Source: Norana najaformis (taxonomy: Eukaryota; Annelida; Clitellata; Crassiclitellata; Hormogastridae). From it: a DNA stretch of 64,000 nucleotides. A program made the translations under genes and the position numbers. Positions 56,401 through 64,000 of the stretch are shown piece after piece. Below the pieces are notes generated by a model. That model was given only the letters and a program-made list of their open reading frames with translations. It did no database searches and was not told where the DNA came from. Numbering within the stretch: the stretch's first letter is position 1; every line of letters begins with the position of its first letter. The stretch spans positions 16,880,150 through 16,944,149 of the forward strand of contig OZ029916.1 of the NCBI GenBank assembly GCA_964023275.1. Direction: 5' to 3'.

Positions 56401-59400
56401 TGAGGTAGAATATTGCTTAGGTGTTTTTATCTAGGAGGTAACCCATGTGAGAAATTTAGGACACTGTCTTGACAAGTTGGTTCCAGTGCTTTAAATAGCA
56501 TTGGCTCATGTAATGGTCAGCATGGAGACATATTTATCTCATAGTCCTACATCACAACTTAGCAACAAATGCAACATACTACCCACTCTCTTCTTCACAC
56601 TCTTCCCAATAGGTTCTTACATCTCTTCCCAGGCAAGATCTCAAATCTTGTAATCAAGTTTTCTAAATATTCCTCTGATGACCTATAACACCCTCAATCT
56701 CTGTCACCAGTTCATAGCTTACTCCAACTAAGAACTCCTGCTGAGACACATAATTCATTTTCTCATCTTAAGATAAACAATGTGCTTTGGACCTTATTTT
56801 TACTACTCTTCTGAAACAATGCTATGATGTCTTGTGCTCAATTACCACAGCCAATGCCAACCTCTCTCACTGAAGACTGCTTCCTTGTCAGTTTTGCACA
56901 TGCCGTAGTGTATTACTCCTCTTCAAAACCCACCTCTCTCACTCCGGAAGATTTATCAAACTATCTCCCCCTTTTTTACCCTCACTTTCATTTCCAATAT
57001 TCTGGAAAAGATAGTTGTGAATTACTTGAACTGTCACCTCTTGTCCACAACTGTTCCTTCCTTTCCAGTCTGCTTACCACATCTGCCATTCCACTGAAAC
57101 TGCACAACTGTTAACTGTTTGTTGGACTTACCTGCTGCTTTTAATACTGTTGATCATGTCTCAAACGTTGATTCAGTCTTTTTGGTCCTGCTCCTGTATG
57201 GTTCGTGTCTTACCTGCACCCTCATTCTCAGCAGGTTTATTTAATCAGCTCGCTCCAGCACCCATTGTTTATATATACAAAACAACTTATCTTGTAAGTA
57301 CTTTCTTTATATAGCAAATATCAAAGTTGATTTTGAGGCTCGTTTATCTGAGTCTGTCTTACTTATTGTTGCATTTCATAATCCTTTCTCAAAATAAGGA
57401 CATATGTTAGCTTGGGAGAAAGGCAGTCAGTTTGCTACCATTTCACAACAGTGCTTAAATGTAAGGCTTCAGATGATAGTGATAATAAACATTTCAAGTG
57501 AAAGTCAAGGCTTCAGATGATAGTGGTAATAAACATTCGAGTGAAATTCAAGGCTTCAGATGATAGTGATAATAAACATTCAAGTGAAAGTCAAGTTAGC
57601 GAAATGTATAATGTGGCTGAAGCTAGAGAAATGATCATGGGCAGTGACAGTATCAAAACTGAAGATGCAAAGTCTATTAAAGTTACTACAATTCCAAAAT
57701 ACAGGATTGGCATTGAAAATAAGAAGGTAGTTTATGTTACAACTTGTTCTGCCATTCATAAAAAAGTTAGGGTTAAGATTAAACTTTAAAATGTTGCAAT
57801 TTGACTGTAAAACAACTTCCATTTTTCTGCTGGGAGCACAGGCTATATTGGGTTTTCCTTTTGGGTGCTGTGGATGGATATTGTGTTCTTGTGGGGGATA
57901 AGGTTCATGTGTTTCAACATGCTTACCTACTGTGGTCTGACTGCTGATTTACCTAGCCTCTTGGATTTCTCTTGGGCTTCTTCTGCAGATTTTGTCTTAT
58001 TACTATGGCTTCTTGTTAAGGGACCTTTTATTGATGCCTTATAGGTAACTGTAATGATGCTACAAAAGTCGTTAGAATAGTTTATAAACTTCTGCTCATA
58101 ACAATCATTGAACTATCTGCCTAGAATAATCTTTCACTGACAGTCCTTGCTGAAGAAATATTTCCAGCTTACCTTCCTTCGTGCCTTTTTAGATCTGTCA
58201 GATAGCCATATATGCTGTGCCTTTTAATAAGTTTAATAGGCACTACATAAATTTCTAGCTCCCTACGAAGTTTGGTCACATTTACCAGACTTGTGTGACA
58301 TATTTAGTACTTCAACTGGCCTGGTTAGCTACATCGGTAAGTGCGTACACCAAAGAACTTCTGTGCATGAGAATCCCAGGTTCGCGTCCCGGTCGTGGCT
58401 TATTTCAGAGATTTAAATCTCAGGCTAGTACGGTCCATGCACGGGGACCTTAAATGACGTGGCGCCCATTCAAACAGGCAGCGGTGGTGAAGGATCTCAC
58501 TCGATAAATTCATTGCAAAATGAGCAGGGTCCAGGCCATACGTCGCTATATAAAACCTATACATGTACATTTCTTAGACACTAGATTTAAGACATTGTGC
58601 ATCTAGATATGTAACAACATTTGGAGTTGGAGATTAGTCCATACATAACAGCATATTTATAATGTTACAGTTCTGAACTCATCTGACTGGTAATTTTTCT
58701 AAGGTAATTGCAAATGTATTACATATCTTTGTGTGCAATATTCATCGGAGGTATAGTCCTGTGGATGAGAAGTTGTTAAACTACACAAGAATCGATCCAT
58801 GAATGGACTAAATCCTGTTGCAGAAGTATGTTGTAAGCAACCGTTTTTGTTTTAGATTGGTTTCGTTGATCCAACTGGTCTGGCAAGGGAGAGTGGTCTA
58901 GAAGAGAAAGCGCCAACCATGAGTGGAATTGGTGGAGGTGGAAGCTGGTGGATTACAGAGATCAACCACCAACCTCTCAATCTGTTCTACAAAGATGATG
59001 AGGTTGGTTTTATCGCAGATGATTGCACTTTCATCTGGTCGGTGGAATTTATAGATTTTGGCATTTATTTGACTTTGAGCAAGAAGAGCATACAAAGATG
59101 CCTTGGATATAAGAGTATTACTGCTCAGCATAAAATTGCTCAGCTAGTTTAGGTTGCTTTTAGCTCAAAGAGCTGTACATCTTCATTTCATGTATATGGG
59201 TTGCAGATCTTTTTGTTCTACAGAGAAGAGTGACCGTCTCAAATTTCCACAGTGCTGGACAGAAGTAGTGCCACAACCTGTCCATTATTCTGGAATATAA
59301 GTTATATAGTCACCTGCACTTTGAGCTCATTAGGTTTTCTTTGCCATTATTGTGCCAGACATTAAAAATGATTGAGTTTGGTCATATATGTAGTTTTGTG

Positions 59401-60562
59401 CTGTCATGTTGGGACTGCTTCTTGTGAATTTTTCTTTAAGGAGCTCTGTATAACCAGAATTTGTCTTGTGTTTACACTGGTCTTTCCCCACTGTGTACAG
59501 CGCAGTCCCATTTATGTGCGGTCGTCTGGAGCCAAAGTCACCACAACTATGTGCTGATGAAACCCAGGTTAAGAGGGCCATGCTGAAATGCAGTAGTGAA
59601 CGATATATGTAAGTCTTAGTGTGGCTAGAAGGCTCAAAGACATCAGCTGTCTGATGTGAAGGCACTCGCACTGTAGCCTGCTAACAGATTATTTGCCCAA
59701 TTACTCTGAAAGGCCACAATGCAGTCTTAATATGGGCACGTGACTGTGATTTAATATCAGACAATTTATGTTTCTGGCTGTGTTAACATCGACTGTTTCC
59801 AGACACTATTTTAGATGCAAAGTCCCGTCTTTTGGGCTGCCAAGCCTCTACGTACACAATTATTGTAACTTTGGCTGAAAGAGCAGCTGAGCTTCAGCTG
59901 TGGCAGGCAAGGACACAACAACCATAATTTGTCTCGGCTGCAGCTGCTGTTAGGTGTAGTCCAGCAGTTTGGTGCCTTTGACAAACACCTGTGAAGGCCA
60001 ATAACTCTACCTTACCCTAATTAATTATTACTCTACTGCCCTATCTTAGTAAATATTCGACTACTTCACAGGTGGCTGTTTGGCGTTGTTGATAGGTACA
60101 GTGAAGTTCAGCACCATCATATTGGTTAGCACTTGGATGGGTGAATGTCCATGGAATACCATGCCACCTGGCGCCCACCAGCCCTCCATCTTTTTGGGCC
60201 AGTAAATGAGTACCTACATAAGTTGGGAGCTCATAAAGGTGTCCTGATTGCTGTCAGTGTGTTTGGACCTCAGCCAAATGATCCTTTTATCTCAGGACCA
60301 TGCTTCTGAACAGTTTCTGTAGAGCCACAACTGTGTTACGTTTACATTTTTAACTTGACTCACCACTGATGAAAATTGTGGTGAATCGTTCCTTACCTCT
60401 TAACAAATTCTAACTCACTCTTGATTTGTTTTGTAGGCCAAACACCGGTTGAATGCATTGGGCAACTACATCTCATTTGTTGTCCAGCCTACCCAGTTGA
60501 TTGTTGAAATGAAGAAGCAACTAAAGAACTTGAAAGGCTTCCGAGATTTCCTAGTTCAGTAA
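47273..60562 (+). CDS. PH and tandem-PDZ adaptor-like protein (multi-exon)
   Basis: Seven exons join in phase to 2088 nt, 695 codons plus TAA: 47273-47440, 48487-48707, 50377-50440, 53973-55081, 56152-56404, 58856-59002 and 60437-60562. Residues about 38-150 form a PH domain of the GAB/IRS kind (QGYLKKLPNASRLGASFKK, ERRWFIFGV, DPYLEYYENE, then DAMFEWSRAIEGKL). Residues 152-490 are Ser/Thr/Pro-rich with Tyr motifs; residues about 490-695 hold two PDZ-like modules. No transmembrane or signal segment is seen. I infer a membrane-recruited scaffold downstream of tyrosine kinases or small GTPases. I do not recognise a named gene. ATG 47273 is the first in-frame ATG, though the frame is open for about 29 codons upstream. 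Confidence 0.85.
47600..48280 (+). repeat. LINE 3'-end repeat, family A, copy 4 and a diverged fifth copy
   Basis: 48048-48280 is a good match (TTTTGATCTTGACCTGGAAC through GGGCACTGTAGAAATCTCGG). 47640-47880 is an older copy aligned over TCCTATCTCGACTC, GAATTTGAATCTAGAAGCAA and a decayed tail ending AATGATTACAGTT. Both lie in intron 1 of the adaptor gene. Confidence 0.6.
50583..51318. mobile_element. Tc1/mariner/pogo-type element with TA duplication
   Basis: Near-perfect 30-bp inverted repeats (28 of 30) at 50581-50610 and 51291-51320, core ATCTCGGCTATAGTGCGCAC, flanked by TA. No pogo transposase inside; instead it carries a Harbinger fragment. Confidence 0.8.
50860..51235 (-). mobile_element. 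Nested Harbinger 5' remnant
   Basis: On the minus strand, ATG plus AAVIIRHI, a stop, RSFQ, then QNPLESFSEDEIYYDFCF and HQKLLIMCD give the N-terminal start of a Harbinger nuclease. The DNA and its 5' UTR align over about 350 bp with 20745-21125. The 5' terminal repeat is partly lost. Confidence 0.75.
53175..53182 (+). promoter_or_regulatory. TATA box-like element in intron 3 of the adaptor gene
   Basis: TATAAAAG is preceded by G-rich sequence and followed about 113 bases later by ATG 53288 of the candidate exon. It could drive a PH-less short isoform, or belong to a solo LTR-like repeat. Only the motif and position support this. Confidence 0.3.
53273..53359 (+). CDS. Candidate alternative exon of the adaptor gene
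   Basis: Between exons 3 and 4, the frame after acceptor AATACAG reads ILNQRMLYAGSALYDYEPNR and ends MH before a GTATCC donor. It is 29 codons in phase 0 on both sides, so inclusion keeps the frame (724 residues). The Tyr content (LYDYE, TTY) resembles the linker of exon 4. ATG 53288 could also be a start codon if transcription begins at the TATA box at 53175. Confidence 0.42.
53755..53822 (+). repeat. 3' end with (TTAC)n tail, copy 3
   Basis: ATGGACACATGGTGTGTTAA and CAAATGTCTTACTTACTTA, same family, in intron 3 of the adaptor gene just upstream of exon 4. Confidence 0.55.
53973..55081 (+). CDS. Large central exon 4: Tyr-motif and Pro-rich linker, start of PDZ1
   Basis: A 1109-nt exon entered in phase 0 after TTTTTGCTAG and left in phase 2 at a consensus GTAAGT. 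It has two copies of YLEVRASG (HYLEVRASGAY and DYLEVRASGG). It has pYxN-type Grb2 SH2 sites (CYANI, IYMNA) and other Tyr sites (TYDLT, VYMIA). It also has a PPPPPYS motif that could bind WW or SH3 domains, and a LPSYDEA segment. It ends in the start of a PDZ-like domain (QGIQVIIPKNQ). The layout is what is expected of GAB/IRS-type docking proteins; phosphorylation is inferred, not seen. Confidence 0.88.
56152..60562 (+). CDS. Exons 5-7: two C-terminal PDZ-like domains
   Basis: Exon 5 (56152-56404) has SAFHSLLHIGDQLIAINGVT and TDATLTIRRIP, a clear PDZ core (GDxLLxINGxx). PDZ2 starts in the same exon (VAIRKDNSSVESLGVTIVNG). It continues in exon 6 (58856-59002; VDPTGLARESGL, WWITEINHQPLNLF) and exon 7 (60437-60562; LGNYISFVVQPTQLIVEMKK). 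The protein ends KNLKGFRDFLVQ. Neither has a textbook GLGF loop, so peptide binding may be atypical. Confidence 0.85.
56600..57300 (+). mobile_element. Decayed LINE reverse transcriptase fragment
   Basis: Broken frames show KPTSLTPEDLSNYLPLF (the xLxDLSNYRPI motif) and LDLPAAFNTVDH (LDLSAAFDTVDH). These are two successive parts of a CR1/L2-group reverse transcriptase. In intron 5 of the adaptor gene. Confidence 0.6.
57463..57594 (+). repeat. Three-unit minisatellite, 43-45 bp unit
   Basis: Three units starting AAGGCTTCAGATGATAGTG at 57463, 57507 and 57550, each ending AGTGAAAKTC. In intron 5 of the adaptor gene. Confidence 0.85.
58316..58580 (+). mobile_element. tRNA-derived SINE, family C, copy 2
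   Basis: Same family: A-box-like TGGTTAGCTACATCGGTAAG and B box GGTTCGCGTCCCGG, then the shared body and TATAAAACCTATACATG tail. The two copies are highly similar over about 265 bp. In intron 5 of the adaptor gene. Confidence 0.8.
60060..60290 (+). mobile_element. 5S rRNA-derived SINE, copy 3
   Basis: GTGAAGTTCAGCACCATC then GGTTAGCACTTGGATGGGTG and CATGGAATACCATG closely follow the 5S rRNA internal promoter (GGTTAGTACTTGGATGGG...GGGAATACC). A unique 3' part with GGGCCAGTAAATGAGTACCT follows. In the last intron of the adaptor gene. Confidence 0.75.
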
Positions 60563-60606
60563 ACTTCATATGTAAATCTTATTCCAGTTTTATTTATGTA
60601 CTATGA

Positions 60607-60612
60607 AATAAA
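60607..60612 (+). terminator. Polyadenylation signal of the adaptor gene
   Basis: AATAAA lies 45 bases after the TAA stop, a short but normal distance for a poly(A) signal. Confidence 0.65.
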
Positions 60613-62194
60613 AAGTACCAGCCTGTACATTTCCTCACTCAGTCCAAGTTAAACATGGAATAGTGCCAAATCTTACTGATGTTCAAGCTTTGGCTTCTGG
60701 ACGTATGTCAGTATATATTCTTACTGTGATATTCTTAGGACAACTGTCTATGTTTAAAGATCACAGTTATGATCAAGTCATCTTCCTGGTGAACACATGA
60801 TGACGATGATGATAAAAATGACAGTTATGATGACCTTTGGTGCTCACTGCAATATTTAGTGTCACTATAACTTTAGTTTACTCTTGTAGTGAACATATGA
60901 TCGTGATAATGTTTATAAGAATCATTGTTATGAAGATTTATATCATCGTCATCATCATGACCACCAGTATTATCATTATTGTAACTGGCTTTTGTCTTTG
61001 GGTTGCTGTTAACATTTGAAACCAATGAACTCTTTGAATTGTGCTTTGCTCAGTTATGGGTTTCAGTGTCAATTGTCTCTTGAATTACCGGTGGTCAGCT
61101 TTTGTGTTCTTTACTCTTGTGGTTGCTGATTGCAGGCATGCTGGGCTTTTGCCTATTGTGCATTATGAGTCCAAATACATCGTGGGAGACTGACATTTAA
61201 TTGTTGTCAAGCCTTGTGATCTGTAATGAAAAACAAAGTCCTGTTGGTGAATTTCTGTTGTTGTGTTTGCGCTTCAGCAAAAAGATTCTGATTCTTCAGC
61301 CTCATAACATTTAATAAACAGGCATTTACTTTAGTTGTTTCAACTATATCTGCCATTTTCCTCGATTATCTCGGTATCTCTTGTTGTGTTTGACTTAAGA
61401 CATGTTCAATGCACCAGCTGGGATACGCAAGTTTCGTTGAGCTCATGTTCAACAAAACGTAGCATTCAAAGTCGGTGTTCAGACTCAGTTTTAACTTTTT
61501 TTATGTTCTGATGGCCTCCACTCCAGTTACAAAACTACATTCTCATAGTTCTGTTTGATTAAAAAGTACTGTGTTAGCAGATACTATGAAGGCGCATGAG
61601 TAGTTGATTACCAGTAGTCAGATGAAGTGAAAATCATTGGCTTCGTTGTTGCAAAAATACAAGTACTGTGTTTATTCAAATAAAAGGTTTAATTAAGCTT
61701 TTACTTCAAGATTTCTGTTTATTTTATAGTTCTGATTATTTAATCAGACTGGCTTATCTGGTTAGAATTATACTCTTGTTTTTATATTCAGGAACTTTGA
61801 TCTGTGCTAAGTTTGATCTGTGCTAAGTTTTCTGCATTTTTCTAGGATGTTTTTGCGATCTTTAGTCCATAACATTTAACAGAGTATATTTTTATAATCA
61901 GTTTCCATCTTACTGTAGGCCCAGATAAATAAACTTTGTATTGTGCTTAAAATGAATAAAGAATGTAAACATTAGATGCACATAACAGGTTTCTGCTATT
62001 AATGTAAAACTAGATTCCATTCAGGAATTCATTGACGGTGATTTAGTGAAACAACTGGTTTACTCTCTGAAGCAATCTTGATATTAAAACCGGTGGTACT
62101 GAATCCAAGCATCTCTGACACCTCTGGTTATGCATTGCGGTGTTGTGATGGATGGATTTACTGAAGAGCATGTTATTAACTAGAGGTAGCCCCA

Positions 62195-62345
62195 TTTAAA
62201 TGACTTTCCGCAAACTGAAGAAGCACGGTCCCTTGAGGGCTAGCCCTAAGAGGCAGCCTCTCCATCACCATCTAATCTTTCCACTGACAGTACTCATTTT
62301 GTGTCGAGTTCGCTAGAGGGCGCAAGTGGGACAGAAATCTTGAAA
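62195..62345 (-). repeat. Second copy of the 42 kb tRNA-Asp-like SINE body
   Basis: Shares CATCTAATCTTTCCACTGAC, AGTACTCATTTTG and GACAGAAAT with the copy at 42110-42185, and a preceding GAGGCAGCC. The tRNA-like head is not evident here. Confidence 0.45.
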
Positions 62346-63798
62346 GATCATATGCAACAGACTGCTGATAGCCTTTTTTGCCACTGCCTGAGATTGTGAT
62401 ACGAAGGGCTTAGTGTATAACTGCCGTTCCTTTAACGGGTGCCTGCACATAGAGACAAGATGCGTACTATATCGAAATCTGTTTTTCACTCCTTTACTGT
62501 TCCTTCACTTAACCTCTTCCCTCAGATGACCACTGCAGCATCCCACCCACCATACCCCAACATATTAATCTTACTGTCCGGGGACTCCCACTCAAATTCT
62601 GGCTCCCAAGATCTGCACTCCACCTTCTCCTCATCCACCTTCTACTCCACTAAATTCATCCACCACAAGCGTCGATAATGCTGTAAACACGGACAACCGC
62701 TTCTCAGTCTGTGCTGTAAATATAATGATCACTTTTCCATCCTGCGCATTCCCAAGAAAGCAGAAAACAAAAGAGAACAACAGAACCTTCACTAAATTCG
62801 GGCAGGCAAGTAAGAGACAGACACTTGCAAGTCATGAGTTCATACAGTGAGGCTTATAGACAGACAAACATGTAGATGGACACAGAGGTCAAGTGCATGG
62901 ACACAGCAGGAGACAGAATGACTTGGCCATTTTATTTTTAGCTCTGCCAAGTAAAAGCACCTTTGTCCAGATTGCTATAAAATCCTTAACTCCTAGCTTA
63001 GTTAGACTCGCCTTGGAATCGAGTTCTGCAGTGGCACTTTTTCTTCCCGCACTCAGTGGAGATATTTCTGTATTTGTATACGGCGTTATTGCACAACTAC
63101 CACAGACACCATTCTTCGCTGCAACGTGAGCATCATCGTTCCCTAGCACCGCCTTGCACACACAACGCCTGGGAAAAGGTAATATTTGTCCCCTTTTCAA
63201 GTTCTGCATTGGTCTGCCAGTGCTCATTTCTATATTAATGGTAGGCTGTATAAAACTTTGAAGCTGGATTAATGAATGTAGGACTTATGAATGAGTCGAT
63301 GAACCGAGTGTGTGTGGTTGTTTTTGCAGTGAATCTGCCCGGATAGAACGAGCCATAGCTCATGATAGCTGATCAAAGAAAGCAATTAAAACCACGTTCA
63401 CCAATCACCCGATGAAAATTTAATTATGCCTCCAGCGATTGTCGTGATATCCGGACGACGGGACAGAACTACATAGTGCGCCATGCGATCTTCTGTTGCA
63501 AGTTTCAGAACAATTGTCTGCAGTCCGTCTACATATTGCGTGTGGACAGCAGTTGCCTCGATGTAAGCGGCGGTTTCGTACTATGGCACAACTGTTTGAA
63601 GGACAGGTGCTGCCGACTAGTGCAGTGTGCACCTTCTGACCGTCATAAGGAATCCTCCTCGGTCTTGTCTTGGGTCATCACACAGTATCTGGGATTTGCT
63701 GCGACGTTCACAATGAACTGGAAACATATGACAACTCTTATGGCGCGTCTCAATCAAATCCTCATAATCGCCTTGCTACTGGCTTAATACGTTATTTT

Positions 63799-64000
63799 AT
63801 TCACATATATATATATATATATGAATGCATATTACTAAACCTGCCATTTAGTATCGATACATTATGCAATTAGACTATGTATATATATATATATATTATA
63901 TGACCTATAGTAAAGATATTCGTGCGATTATATATATTTATGTATATGATCATGCAATTATATATGTAATTCTCATATACCAATCTAACACTATAATCAC
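63799..64000. repeat. (TA)n microsatellite region
   Basis: TATATATA tracts at 63805-63821, 63881-63899 and beyond. No gene seen. Confidence 0.8.

Larger units (their letters stand above)
60613..64000. other. Downstream intergenic end of the window
   Basis: After the poly(A) signal I see only an old SINE body (62195-62345), dinucleotide tracts and a few ORFs. The ORF 63476-63787 plus strand (Cys-containing, ending in a hydrophobic LNQILIIALLLA) and 62889-63227 minus strand have no recognisable motif. Confidence 0.4.

Noticed and set aside
60060-60290. A functional 5S rRNA gene
   Set aside because: Only the promoter half matches 5S rRNA; the 3' half is unrelated and two more such chimeras occur in the window.

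Overview
The window is animal nuclear DNA that is AT-rich and intron-rich. It carries two plus-strand genes cut into short exons by introns of about 0.3 to 3 kb, which are packed with decayed transposons. The protein families, the metazoan-type splice signals, the tRNA- and 5S rRNA-derived SINEs and the L2/CR1-like, Harbinger, pogo and hAT remnants point to an invertebrate, probably aquatic. I cannot fix the phylum from sequence alone. There is no sign of bacterial genes, operons or CRISPR.

Gene 1 (about 2045-39066, 5' end probably outside the window) is a phospholipase C epsilon orthologue. I could chain 33 exons whose splice phases all agree, giving 6450 nt of coding sequence, or 2149 codons plus a stop. 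Domain order is: FERM-like segment, RasGEF (CDC25), large PH-like region, EF-hand region, PLC X box, acidic X-Y linker, PLC Y box, C2, then two Ras-association domains and a short basic tail. The visible catalytic residues of the X box are intact. One intron in the Y box looks like a minor-spliceosome AT-AC intron.

The stretch between the genes (about 39067-47272) is mostly repeats. It holds LINE 3' ends, hAT-like fragments, a long (GAT)n tract, and an L2/CR1-like reverse transcriptase split exactly at a TTAA by a roughly 1 kb element.

Gene 2 (about 47273-60562) encodes an adaptor-like protein of about 695 residues. It has a GAB/IRS-style PH domain, a long Ser/Thr/Pro-rich middle with Tyr motifs, and two C-terminal PDZ-like domains. 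Its first intron appears to use a GC donor. A possible extra or alternative exon lies downstream of a TATA box in intron 3. The two genes share themes (phosphoinositides, Ras and receptor signalling), but adjacency in an animal genome is not evidence of co-function.

The 60.6-64 kb end has repeats, TA microsatellites and ORFs I could not identify. The sequence supports several transposon stories: a TTAA element whose removal restores a LINE frame, a Harbinger remnant inside a pogo-type element inside a hAT-like element, a 264-bp hAT MITE with near-perfect 8-bp duplications, and three copies of a 5S rRNA-derived SINE. All coordinates come from reading by eye; exon ends may be off by 1-2 bases.
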